This document shows, piece by piece, positions 36,114 through 43,975 of a stretch of 49,678 nucleotides of DNA. The notes beneath the pieces are model-generated. The model was not told the DNA's origin. It did not search any database and saw only the letters and a list, made by a program, of their open reading frames with translations. The stretch lies in assembly GCF_010682105.1 (NCBI RefSeq), contig NZ_JAAGWH010000059.1, forward strand, positions 1 to 49,678. Reading direction: 5' to 3'. The DNA comes from Modestobacter muralis. Its GTDB lineage: Bacteria > Actinomycetota > Actinomycetes > Mycobacteriales > Geodermatophilaceae. Position 1 is the first letter of the stretch, and the number at the start of each line of letters is the position of its first letter. The translations under genes and the position numbers were made by a program.

Positions 36114-39077
36114 GTGAGCCTGCTGCGTCCTCGTGGGGCGGGTGAGGCGGGTGTGCGACGGCGGCGTGGTCAACCGACCCCGCAGCGTGACAGTTCCGCG
36201 GACAGCAGGCACAGTGCCCTGGTGCCGCCCGGAGTCCTGCACCAGCAGGTGAGCTCAGCCCTGGCCAGCTGGCAGCTCGACTCCGCCGAGGCCCTGCTGC
36301 GCGAGGTCGACGGTGAGGCGTCCGCCGCCGACCGGGCCGCCGCACCGCTCACCTCGCTGGCCCGCGCCTGGGCCGACACGCTCCGCGCCGAGCTGCTGGT
36401 GCGCCGGCTGCGGCTGGCCGGCTACTCCCTGCTCGGCGACCCCCTCGTCGACGGTGGCCCTGAGCAGGACGGCCCCCTCGACCTGCACGGCGGCACCGGC
36501 CTGCTCTCCGACGTGCCGGTCGACCGCGACAGCCGCTCCGAGTCGGCCACCCACGCCGCGCTGGCCATCGCGCTGGTGCGCTCGGCGCGCGCGGCCTTCG
36601 ACGCCCAGGACGACGACCTGCAGCGCGCCGCCGGCCTGGCCCGGCACGCGCGCATCGAGCTGCTGTCCCGTCGCGTCGACGCGGCCATGGACGAGGCGGT
36701 CGAGGCCGCGAGCCTGCTGGACCCGGGCCTGGCGCCCAGCCCGCTGCTGGTGCACACGCTGGGCTCGCTGGCCGCCGTCCTGGCCGACCTGGAGCTCATG
36801 CCGCTGGCCCTGGACTACCAGCGCCGCGCCGCCGACGTCGCCGCGGGCCTGGCCGGCCGCACGATCGAGGACGACGACCCCGCCGACTCCGAGCTGCTCG
36901 CCGGGCTGGCCGGGGAGACCGCGACCCGGCTGGCCGCGCTGTGCGCCGAGGTCGGCGAGGCGCTGCTGGAGGACGGCAGCCCCGACGCCGCCGCCCCGCA
37001 CTTCGCCGAGGCCCGCGACCTCGCCGTCCGGGCGCTGGCCCAGCTGCCGCCCACCGACGCCGGCGTGCTCGACGCCCGGGTCGTGCACGGCTGGGCACTG
37101 GTCGGGCTGGGCGAGCACGCCACCGCCGTGTCCGTGCTGCGCCCCGTGGTCGGGCGGACCGGCGAGGACCGTGCGCTGCTGGCCTCGGCGGAGCTGGGGC
37201 TGGGCCGGGCGCTGCGCCGGTCCGGCGACCCGCGGGCCGCCGACGACCACCTGGCCACCGCCCTCGCCCTGGCCACCGAGCACGGCCTGCCGCGGCTGCG
37301 CCGGGCCGCGCTGCGCGAGCTGTGCACCCTGCACGCCGAGCTCGACGACGCCGCCCGGGCGCTGCCCTACCTGCAGGCCTACCTCGCCGACGAGCTGGAC
37401 CGGGTCGACGAGCGGCGCACCCGCTGGGTCGAGCTGTTCGGCCGGCGCAAGAGCCTGCTGGAGACCGAGCGGGCCGCCGGGCAGCTGCGCCGGCAGGCCT
37501 ACGAGGACCCGCTGACCCACCTGCCCAACCGCCGCTACGCCGAGGCCCGCCTGGACGGGCTGCTGTCGGCCGGCTCCTCCCCTGCGCTCGCGGTCGTGGA
37601 CATCGACCGGTTCAAGGCGATCAACGACGCCGCCGGCCACCCGGGCGGGGACGCCGTGCTGCGCGCGGTCGGCCAGCTGCTGGTCGAGGGCTGCCGCGGC
37701 AACGACGAGGTGTGCCGCTGGGCCGGCGACGAGTTCGTCATCCTGCTGCCCGACACCACCGCCGAGCAGGCCGAGCGGGCGATGGAGCGCATCCGCCGCT
37801 CGATCGCCGGGCACGACTGGTCGGCGCTAGGGGTGAGCGTGCCGGTGCGGATCAGCGTCGGCATCGCCCAGGCCGCTCGCGGCGACGACCGGCGCACCCT
37901 GTTCGCCGCCGCCGACGGCGTGCTCTACGACGCCAAGCGGGGCGGCCGCGACCGCGTCGTCCGGCTGTCCGGGGTCACCCAGACCCGGGCCGCCGAGGAC
38001 GCCGCGGAGACGATCGAGGGCACCGCGGGCACCGCCGTCGACACGCCGCTCACGACGGCGGTCGAGGTGGCCGGGACGCCTATCGTCGGCGACGTGACGG
38101 CCTCCCCGCGGTTCGACGGTCCGGACGAGCACGACGGCGACCGGGCCGACGCCGCCGGCGGCTTCGCCGCGCTGCTGGTCGAGCCCGACGACCAGCCCGA
38201 CGCGGCGTCCGCGCCGGTGCCGGCCGCCCCGGTGGACGCCGTCCCCGTGGAGTCCGCCGCCGACGACCGGGCCCCCGCGCGCAACCCCCTCGACGAGCTC
38301 TTCGGCGGCCCGGTGCGCCGTCCGGCCGGCCGCCGGATCGGCCCGGCCGAGCCGGCACCCGCGGCCCCGGCGGCGGAGCCCGTGGCCTCCGCACCGACGG
38401 CCAGCGCGCCGGTCCCCCCGTCCGCGCCGCCGGCCCCCGTGACCCGCGAGCTCGGCCTGCCCGCCGGGCCCGACGTCATCTGGGGCACCGGCCGCAGCAC
38501 CGAGCAGGTCCTGGCGCTGGTGCGCGAGGCCCGCCGCGACCACCCCGACCACCCCGCGGTCGTCGTCCGGGCCAGTGCCGACACCCTCGTCGCGCTGGCC
38601 AGCGAGCACGATGCGTACACGACCATGGACGCCGGTGCGATGTCTGCCGCGGTCGGTCCGGTGCCCGAGCCGCGTGGCCGGGTCGGCGTGCTGTGCGCCA
38701 GCAGCGGCGACACCCCGATCGCCGCCGAGGCCGCCTTCGTCGCCCGGGTCAGCGGCACCGAGGTCGTCCGCGTCGACGACGTCGGCGGGAGCCGCATCCA
38801 CCCGCTGCTGGCCGACCGCTCGCTGCTCACCGACGTCGACTGCCTCGTCGTCGTCGCCGGCCTGGACGCCGCGCTGGCCAGCGTGGTGAGCGGGCTGACC
38901 GAGGTGCCGGTGGTCGCGGTCCCGACCTCGGCCGGCGCCGGGGCCTCCTTCGGCGGCTTCGGCGCGCTGCTCACCATGCTCAACTCCGCCGCCCCCGGCG
39001 TGGTGGTCAGCAACATCGACAACGGCTGGTCGGCCGGTGTGTTCGCCGCCCGCATCGCCCGCCGCACCGCCCGCTGA
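36114..39077 (+). CDS. TPR-like / GGDEF / LarB-like fusion protein
   Basis: Protein of up to 987 residues. Residues about 40-450 are TPR-like helices. The GGDEF domain (463-617) has DPLTHLPNRRYAEARLDGL, AGDEF (537-541) and an RGND I-site (528-531). A Pro/Ala-rich linker spans 620-775. Residues 777-987 resemble LarB, the NaAD carboxylase/hydrolase of nickel-pincer cofactor synthesis: GTGRSTEQVLALVRE, VVVAGLDAALASVVSGL, VAVPTSAGAGASFGGFGALL and NSAAPGVVVSNIDNGWSAG. Canonical LarB has MEGAL and NSCAPG; here Asp918 and Ala959 replace the catalytic Glu and Cys, still 41 residues apart. No larC or larE is nearby. The start is uncertain (GTG at 36114 or 36222). Confidence 0.85.
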   Translation: MSLLRPRGAGEAGVRRRRGQPTPQRDSSADSRHSALVPPGVLHQQVSSALASWQLDSAEALLREVDGEASAADRAAAPLTSLARAWADTLRAELLVRRLRLAGYSLLGDPLVDGGPEQDGPLDLHGGTGLLSDVPVDRDSRSESATHAALAIALVRSARAAFDAQDDDLQRAAGLARHARIELLSRRVDAAMDEAVEAASLLDPGLAPSPLLVHTLGSLAAVLADLELMPLALDYQRRAADVAAGLAGRTIEDDDPADSELLAGLAGETATRLAALCAEVGEALLEDGSPDAAAPHFAEARDLAVRALAQLPPTDAGVLDARVVHGWALVGLGEHATAVSVLRPVVGRTGEDRALLASAELGLGRALRRSGDPRAADDHLATALALATEHGLPRLRRAALRELCTLHAELDDAARALPYLQAYLADELDRVDERRTRWVELFGRRKSLLETERAAGQLRRQAYEDPLTHLPNRRYAEARLDGLLSAGSSPALAVVDIDRFKAINDAAGHPGGDAVLRAVGQLLVEGCRGNDEVCRWAGDEFVILLPDTTAEQAERAMERIRRSIAGHDWSALGVSVPVRISVGIAQAARGDDRRTLFAAADGVLYDAKRGGRDRVVRLSGVTQTRAAEDAAETIEGTAGTAVDTPLTTAVEVAGTPIVGDVTASPRFDGPDEHDGDRADAAGGFAALLVEPDDQPDAASAPVPAAPVDAVPVESAADDRAPARNPLDELFGGPVRRPAGRRIGPAEPAPAAPAAEPVASAPTASAPVPPSAPPAPVTRELGLPAGPDVIWGTGRSTEQVLALVREARRDHPDHPAVVVRASADTLVALASEHDAYTTMDAGAMSAAVGPVPEPRGRVGVLCASSGDTPIAAEAAFVARVSGTEVVRVDDVGGSRIHPLLADRSLLTDVDCLVVVAGLDAALASVVSGLTEVPVVAVPTSAGAGASFGGFGALLTMLNSAAPGVVVSNIDNGWSAGVFAARIARRTAR

Positions 39078-39127
39078 GTCCACGGTCACGCCCGAGCGGC
39101 ACCCTGCGTCGGCTACGCTCCTGACCT

Positions 39128-39227
39128 GAGAAGGGGAGTAGCCCCCCGACCGCTGGTCGACATGCTGGCGCGCTCGCGCGCCCGGTCAGCGGGCCCGCAC
39201 CCCGGTGCGGGTGGGCGAGACCTTCGA
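39128..39227 (+). ncRNA. yybP-ykoY manganese riboswitch
   Basis: The leader of the GDT1-family gene has the conserved aptamer pieces in order: GGGGAGTAGCC (39133-39143), GTCGACATGCT (39156-39166) and GGGCGAGACCTTC (39213-39225). GAAGG (39130-39134) can pair with CCTTC (39221-39225) as the closing stem. This family senses Mn(II) and commonly controls Mn exporters, matching the gene downstream. The hairpin TGCGCACTC/GAGTGCGCG at 39269-39292, just before the start codon, may be the expression platform. Confidence 0.82.
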
Positions 39228-39309
39228 CCCTGCAGTCACCCCCGTCGGTGCTGCCGGTCGGAGGCGCCTGCGCACTCGACCGGGAGTGCGCGCACAGAGA
39301 AGAGCTCCC

Positions 39310-39909
39310 GTGGTCCTGTCGGTCGTGCTGGCCGCCTTCGTGTTGATCCTGCCCGTCGAGCTGCCGGACAAGACGCTCTTCGCCACCCTGGTGCTGGCCA
39401 CCCGGTTCCCGCCGCTGCCGGTGTTCGTCGGCGTGGGCGCGGCCTTCGGTCTGCAGACCGCGATCGCGGTCACGGCCGGCAGCCTGCTGTCACTGCTGCC
39501 GGAGGCCCTGGTCAGCGGGGTGGTCGCGGTGCTGTTCCTCATCGGCGCGGTGCTGCTGTGGCGCGAGTCGAGGTCCGGTGAGGAGAAGGAGGCCGAGGCC
39601 GACCAGGCGCGGGAGCGCACCTCGTTCGTCCGCGCGGCCGCCATCTCCTTCGGCGTCCTGTTCGCCGCCGAGTGGGGCGACCTGTCCCAGCTGGCCACCG
39701 CCGGGCTGGCGGCCCGTTACGCCGAGCCGGTGTCGGTCTTCGTCGGGGCGTGGGCGGCGCTGCTGGTCATCTCGGGGCTGGCCGCCTTCCTGGGCCGCAA
39801 GCTGGCCGACCGGCTGCCCCTGGCGCTGCTGCACCGGGTCGCCGCGGGACTGTTCGTGGTGTTCGCTGCGATCGCAGTGGTGGAGACCGTGCGCGCACTG
39901 GTGGGCTGA
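39310..39909 (+). CDS. GDT1/TMEM165 (UPF0016) family Mn exporter
   Basis: Membrane protein of 199 residues with six hydrophobic helices in two homologous halves. Each half holds the acidic family motif: VELPDKTLFATL near residue 15 and AAEWGDLSQLAT near 120. A charged cytosolic loop (RESRSGEEKEAEADQARERT) separates them. Bacterial relatives export Mn(II); the yybP-ykoY riboswitch in the leader supports that role. The start is GTG at 39310 (MVLSVVLAAFVLILP); the open frame upstream is riboswitch sequence, not protein. The first motif has Pro where the consensus has Gly, as in other actinobacterial members. Confidence 0.88.
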   Translation: MVLSVVLAAFVLILPVELPDKTLFATLVLATRFPPLPVFVGVGAAFGLQTAIAVTAGSLLSLLPEALVSGVVAVLFLIGAVLLWRESRSGEEKEAEADQARERTSFVRAAAISFGVLFAAEWGDLSQLATAGLAARYAEPVSVFVGAWAALLVISGLAAFLGRKLADRLPLALLHRVAAGLFVVFAAIAVVETVRALVG

Positions 39910-39934
39910 CCACCGCCCCCCCGAGAGGAGCCCC

Positions 39935-40198
39935 ATGGACAGCGAGGACGCCCTGCGGATGCTGTCCGCCGCCCACGCCCGGCAGGACCGGCGGCGCTAC
40001 GCGAACGTGCACGCCCGGCTGCACCCCGGCGAGCCGCTGCCGACCGAGCCGCGGCGCAGCCAGGAGATCGAGGTCTTCGGCCGGGTCTTCCGCCAGTGGA
40101 TGCGGCTGCGCACCTCCGCCGAGCGGGCGGTCACCGCGGCGACCGTGGTGGCGGCGGAGGACGCCGCGTTCGCCCAGGCCCGGGCCCTGCCCGACTGA
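39935..40198 (+). CDS. Conserved-looking hypothetical small protein
   Basis: Protein of 87 residues that I cannot assign. It is helical and highly charged: MDSEDALRMLSAAHARQDRR, then EIEVFGRVFRQWMRLRT and an Ala-rich end. There is no membrane segment or signal peptide. GAGAGGAG lies just before the ATG at 39935, and codon use matches the neighbours, so it is probably real. It sits 25 bases after the Mn exporter gene and may be co-transcribed with it. Confidence 0.65.
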   Translation: MDSEDALRMLSAAHARQDRRRYANVHARLHPGEPLPTEPRRSQEIEVFGRVFRQWMRLRTSAERAVTAATVVAAEDAAFAQARALPD

Positions 40199-40302
40199 GC
40201 CCTCCTTTCGGGTCACCGGCGGCCCCGGGCCTCAAGCCCGGACGTCGCGGTGCCGACCTGGGAGAGACGGCCGGGACTCGGCCGGACGGGACAGGAGGGG
40301 CC

Positions 40303-40884
40303 ATGGACACCATCAGGCTCGAGGAGCAGCAGGACGTGCTGGTGCAGACGGCGGCCGTGATCGCCGCCCAGCGCCAGTTCGCGCAGCGGCTGCGGCAGCG
40401 GACGGTGCCCGACCCGCTCACCGGCCTGCCGGTGCGCAGCCTGCTGATCGACCGGCTCGAGCTCGCGCTCGCCGCCTCCGACACCGGCCTGCTGGGCGTG
40501 CTGTCCTGCAACCTCGACGGCATCACCGCCCTGGAGGACCTCCGCGGCCGCGCCGTCGCCGACGCCGCACGCGCCGAGGCCGCCGGCCGGCTGGTCACCG
40601 CCGTGCGCCAGGGCGACGTCGTCGCCCGGATCAGCGCCCAGACCTTCGTCCTGATCTGCCCGGGCATCACCGACGCCGACGACGCGCACGGCATCGCCCG
40701 CCGGATCGCCACCGCCTTCGACGAGCCGCTGCACCCGCTGCCCGGCGTCAGCCACAAGGTCCGGCTCAGCGTCGGGGTCGCCCTGTCCGGGCGCGCGTCG
40801 ACCGCCGAGTCGCTCATCGCCTCGGCGAACGAGGCGATGACCCAGATCCGCCACGAGCGCCAGGGCAGCGGCCGCCACGGCTGA
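40303..40884 (+). CDS. Degenerate GGDEF-domain protein
   Basis: Protein of 193 residues. After a short helical N-terminus comes a GGDEF-like fold beginning VPDPLTGLPVRSLLIDRLEL and ending HKVRLSVGVALSGRASTAE. The signature loop reads RISAQTFVLICPG, so GGDEF is replaced by SAQTF, and the metal/GTP segment is CNLDGITAL instead of DxDxFK. It should be unable to make c-di-GMP; a binding or regulatory role is possible. The ATG at 40303 has AGGAGGGG upstream. It stands alone after the small hypothetical gene and ends at a strong hairpin. Confidence 0.82.
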   Translation: MDTIRLEEQQDVLVQTAAVIAAQRQFAQRLRQRTVPDPLTGLPVRSLLIDRLELALAASDTGLLGVLSCNLDGITALEDLRGRAVADAARAEAAGRLVTAVRQGDVVARISAQTFVLICPGITDADDAHGIARRIATAFDEPLHPLPGVSHKVRLSVGVALSGRASTAESLIASANEAMTQIRHERQGSGRHG

Positions 40885-40885
40885 T

Positions 40886-40928
40886 GCGGAGTGGACCCGT
40901 CGGCGTGATGCCGGCGGACCCACTCCGC
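40886..40928. terminator. Bidirectional terminator hairpin
   Basis: GCGGAGTGGACCCGTCGGC (40886-40904) and GCCGGCGGACCCACTCCGC (40910-40928) pair over 19 bp with few mismatches and a 5-base loop, filling the gap between two convergent genes. Confidence 0.7.
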
Positions 40929-41837
40929 TCATGCCAGGGTCGGGATCCAGTCGGCCAGGGCCCGGCCCAGCTCGTCGGGGGCGTCCTCGGCGACCAGCCG
41001 GCCGGCCGGCAGCGTGACCTCGGTCAGCGCCGGCCAGCGGCGCACCACCCGGCGCATCCGGTAGCTGCGTGGGACGGCGGGTGAGGTGTCGACGAACAGC
41101 TTGGGCACCTCGCTGTGCGCCATCCACTGGCCGGCCGCGTCGAGGACGTCGTGCACCGCCGGCGGCGCGTGGTCGATCGGCAGCTGCCGCGTCCACTCCA
41201 GCGTCGGCCAGCGGTCGGCCGGGTCGCGGTAGGGCTGCCGGTACCGGTCGAGGGTCTCGGCCGCCAGGCCGCGCAGCACCGACGCCGGCAGCAGCTCCTC
41301 CACCACCGGGTCCTCCTGCTGGCTGAGCTGCTCGCCGCCCGGGCCGCGCAGCTGCTGGTAGAGCCGCTTGGTGTCCTCGGGCACGTCGGCCCAGATCACC
41401 GGCTGGACGACGGGCTCCATGAACGCGATCCCCCGGACGGCGCCGGGGTTCCTGCGCGCCCAGTCGAAGGCCAGCGCGGACCCCCACTCGGAGCCGACGA
41501 GGACCACCCGCTCGGTGACCTCCAGCTGCTCCAGGAAGTGCGACAGCAGCTGCGCGTGCCGGCCGAAGGAGTAGCTGCCCGGCCCGGGGTGCGGCAGCCT
41601 GCTCGACTCGCCCATGCCGATCAGGTCGACCGCGATGCACCGGCCCAGCTGCTGGACGTGCGGGACGACGTTGCGCCACAGGTGGGACGACGTCGGGTTG
41701 CCGTGCAGGAAGACGATCGGGTGGCCGAACCCGACCTCGTAGTAGGCGAGCTCCAGCTCGTGGTCGTCCTCACGGCCCAGGCGCACCCGCTGCCGGGGGA
41801 ACGGGTCGGCGGCGGGGACGGGAGCGAGGTCTGCCAT
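40929..41837 (-). CDS. Haloalkane dehalogenase-like alpha/beta hydrolase, altered active site
   Basis: Protein of 302 residues with strong resemblance to DhaA/LinB-type haloalkane dehalogenases: VFLHGNPTSSHLWRNVVPH (halide-binding Asn), ELAYYEVG, and FMEPVVQPV with the second acid Glu141. The nucleophile elbow is GSEWGSALAFDW, so Glu117 stands where Asp is required, and the C-terminal segment AGRLVAEDAPDELG has Arg280 where the catalytic His sits in GLHYLQED. Ordinary dehalogenase chemistry is therefore unlikely. The ATG at 41837 was chosen because the family N-terminus begins there. It is divergent from the damaged TipA-like gene. Confidence 0.8.
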   Translation of the reverse strand: MADLAPVPAADPFPRQRVRLGREDDHELELAYYEVGFGHPIVFLHGNPTSSHLWRNVVPHVQQLGRCIAVDLIGMGESSRLPHPGPGSYSFGRHAQLLSHFLEQLEVTERVVLVGSEWGSALAFDWARRNPGAVRGIAFMEPVVQPVIWADVPEDTKRLYQQLRGPGGEQLSQQEDPVVEELLPASVLRGLAAETLDRYRQPYRDPADRWPTLEWTRQLPIDHAPPAVHDVLDAAGQWMAHSEVPKLFVDTSPAVPRSYRMRRVVRRWPALTEVTLPAGRLVAEDAPDELGRALADWIPTLA

Positions 41838-41878
41838 GACCTGGAGGTGCCCCGTCGTCACGCCGTCCGAAACCGCAC

Positions 41879-41909
41879 TTGACCCTGACGCGGCGTCAGG
41901 CTGTTGCCT
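41879..41909 (+). promoter_or_regulatory. MerR/TipA-type promoter with dyad
   Basis: TTGACC (41879-41884), a 19-base spacer and TTGCCT (41904-41909). CCTGACGC-g-GCGTCAGG (41884-41900) is a perfect dyad inside. Autoregulated TipA-like genes have this layout. The intact promoter contrasts with the damaged DNA-binding domain of the gene it drives. Confidence 0.6.
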
Positions 41910-41934
41910 GGTCGGTGTCGGATGAGGAGGGGCG

Positions 41935-42681
41935 ATGAGCTGGACGGTGGGCGAGCTGGCCCGGCTGACCGGGGTGACGGTGCGCACGCTGCACCACTAC
42001 CGGAAGGACCCCGCTGCCCCCCACCACTCGCAGGCTCGCGGCGGGCCCCTGCAGTGGGGCCGACCCGCGGCGAGTGACAGTGGGTGTGGTTCGTCGGCCC
42101 GCCTGCAGGGGCCCGCGCCGAGCTCGCGAGGCATGGGGGGCAGGCGGGTCCTTCGACTGCGCCGGCAGCACCGGCTGCTGCGGGACCGGCTGGAGGCCAC
42201 CTCGGCGATGGTCGCGGCCGTCGAGAAGGAGATGGAGGCACGGCAGATGGGGATCTCCCTGACCCCGGAGGAGCGGTTCGAGGTGTTCGGCGACTGGCTG
42301 CCCGAGGAGTACGCGGCCGAGGCCGAGGAGAGGTGGGGCGACACCGAGGTGTGGGCCCAGTCGCAGCGGCGGACGGCGGCGATGACGAAGGAGGACTGGC
42401 TGCGGGTCAAGGCCGAGACCGACGACCTCGAGGGCCGGTTCGCCGCGGCCCTGGCCGCCGGCACACCCGCGGACGACCCCGGCCCGATGGACGTCGCCGA
42501 GGAGCACCGCCAGCACATCACCCGCTGGTTCTACGACTGCCCGCCCGGGATGCACGCCGGCCTCGGCGAGATGTACGTCGCGGACGAGCGGTTCACCGCG
42601 TACTACGAGCGGATCGCCCCCGGCCTGGCGCAGTACGTGAGCACTGCCGTCCGGGCCAACGCCGCCCGCCAGGGCGGCTGA
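41935..42681 (+). CDS. TipA-type MerR regulator with repeat-replaced DNA-binding domain
   Basis: Open frame of 248 residues. It starts as a normal MerR helix-turn-helix (MSWTVGELARLTGVTVRTLHHY). About 52 residues of unrelated, repeat-encoded sequence follow (RKDPAAPHHSQARGG...). The frame then re-enters the normal protein at LRRQHRLLRDRLE, with coiled-coil and TipAS antibiotic-binding domain (ISLTPEERFEVFGDWLPEEY; HITRWFYDCPPGMHAGLGEM). A typical homologue has about 57 residues here forming the second half of the winged helix. DNA binding is probably lost while ligand binding may remain. It could be a pseudogene or a neofunctionalised binder. The ribosome-binding site and promoter are intact. 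Confidence 0.8.
   Translation: MSWTVGELARLTGVTVRTLHHYRKDPAAPHHSQARGGPLQWGRPAASDSGCGSSARLQGPAPSSRGMGGRRVLRLRRQHRLLRDRLEATSAMVAAVEKEMEARQMGISLTPEERFEVFGDWLPEEYAAEAEERWGDTEVWAQSQRRTAAMTKEDWLRVKAETDDLEGRFAAALAAGTPADDPGPMDVAEEHRQHITRWFYDCPPGMHAGLGEMYVADERFTAYYERIAPGLAQYVSTAVRANAARQGG
42002..42155. repeat. Palindromic element, family 1, two inverted copies inside a gene
   Basis: The left copy runs from GGAAGGACCCCGCTGC to GCAGTGGGGCC (42002-42061). The right copy is its inverse, from GGCCCGCCTGCAGG to GGCGGGTCCTTC (42096-42155). GGCCGAC (42058-42064) pairs with GTCGGCC (42093-42099) between them. The whole is a 150-bp inverted repeat with GAAGGACC/GGTCCTTC ends, like a miniature inverted-repeat element. 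No target duplication is evident. Confidence 0.85.
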
Positions 42682-42689
42682 CCGCCGGA

Positions 42690-42728
42690 CCCACCCGGGG
42701 CCTCCGACCGCTCGGGGCCCCGGGTGGG
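42690..42728 (+). terminator. Terminator hairpin after TipA-like gene
   Basis: CCCACCCGGGGCC and GGCCCCGGGTGGG form a perfect 13-bp stem with a 13-base loop, eight bases after the stop at 42681. Confidence 0.75.
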
Positions 42729-42823
42729 CGCCGTCCCGCTCGCTCGAGCCGACACCCCACCCGCGACCGACGTCACGACCACCCCGGCGGCGGACGAGCC
42801 GGACCGGGTCGCATGCTGGCCGG

Positions 42824-43906
42824 GTGGGCCGGGTCATCGCAGTGCTGCAACAGCCGTGGGTGCAGCGCGGGATCCGGGCGGCGCTGGCCGCGGCGCTGGC
42901 CTGGCAGGCCGCGCTGCTGCTGCCCCCGGCCCTGTCGGCCTACGCCTACTACGCCCCGCTGGGCGCGATCATCGCCGTCTCCCCCACCGTCGCGGACTCC
43001 GCGTCGGCGGCCTGGCGCAGCGTGCTGGCCATCCTGGTCGGCTTCGCCCTGGCCGTGGCGGTGTACGAGGTGACCCGCGGCATCCCCGACGCGCTGACCA
43101 TCGCCCTCATCGTGGCGCTGGCGATCGGGGTCGAGCAGTGGCGGCTGTTCCGGGAGCAGGCCAGCTGGGTCAGCTTCGCCGCGGTGCTGATGATCACCGT
43201 GGGCACCTCCGACCCGGCCGAGTACGCCGTCCGGTACGCCGGGCTGACCCTGCTGGGCGCCGCGGTGGGCGTGCTGGTGACGACCCTGCTGTTCCCGCCG
43301 CTGCAGCTGACCACCGCCGTCCAGCGGATCGCCGCGGCCCGGGAACTGCTCGCCGGGCACCTGGACGAGATGGCCGCGGGGCTGCGCACCGGCGAGATCC
43401 CCGAGCCGGGCGAGTGGGCCGCGCGCACCCAGGCCCTCGGCGCGGTGCTGGACCTCATGCGCGGTGCGGAGGCCCAGGTCGAGCGGGCCCGGCGGGCGAA
43501 CCCGCGGGCCCGGAACTGGCGGGGCACGGCGGGCAGCATCCGGGAGCAGTCCCGCGCCCTGGACCGGGTCGCGGTGCTGGTGGACGACCTCACGACGCTG
43601 GTGGTGGAGTTCCAGCCGCACCGGCGGGGCCTGGACCGGGTGGACGGCGCGACCGGCTGGGTGCTCGCCGACGCCCTCACCGGCCTGGCCCGCGTCGTGC
43701 GCATCCCGTACCACGCCACCGACGCCGAGCCCGACGAGCGGGACGCCGCGATCGTCGCCGCGGTCTCCGCGCTGGACCGGCTCACCGGCCTGCTGCGCAC
43801 CTCGCAGATCGCCGACGACGCGGGCTTCTTCGCCCTCGGGGCGGTCACCGTCGGGATGCACCGCTCACTGCAGACCCTCGAGGCGCACGTCCGCTTCCCC
43901 GCCTGA
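42824..43906 (+). CDS. FUSC / aromatic acid exporter family membrane protein
   Basis: Protein of 360 residues. The N-terminal 165 residues have six hydrophobic helices, starting RGIRAALAAALAWQAALLLP and including YYAPLGAIIAVSPTVADS, the FUSC/ArAE core. The remainder is cytosolic and helical. Relatives export aromatic or other weak acids; this is a short member without the usual second membrane half. The start is GTG at 42824, which has a CATGCT box six bases upstream and no ribosome-binding site. Confidence 0.78.
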   Translation: MGRVIAVLQQPWVQRGIRAALAAALAWQAALLLPPALSAYAYYAPLGAIIAVSPTVADSASAAWRSVLAILVGFALAVAVYEVTRGIPDALTIALIVALAIGVEQWRLFREQASWVSFAAVLMITVGTSDPAEYAVRYAGLTLLGAAVGVLVTTLLFPPLQLTTAVQRIAAARELLAGHLDEMAAGLRTGEIPEPGEWAARTQALGAVLDLMRGAEAQVERARRANPRARNWRGTAGSIREQSRALDRVAVLVDDLTTLVVEFQPHRRGLDRVDGATGWVLADALTGLARVVRIPYHATDAEPDERDAAIVAAVSALDRLTGLLRTSQIADDAGFFALGAVTVGMHRSLQTLEAHVRFPA

Positions 43907-43975
43907 CCCGGCCCGCGTCCGCCCTCAGGGGAAACGGACGACCCGGTGCCTGATCGCGACTAGGGTCTCCTCCTC

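Noticed and set aside
38440-39077. Separate larB gene starting at the internal GTG
   Set aside because: No ribosome-binding site precedes it, and the frame is continuous with the GGDEF domain through a typical Pro/Ala linker. It remains possible as a secondary start.
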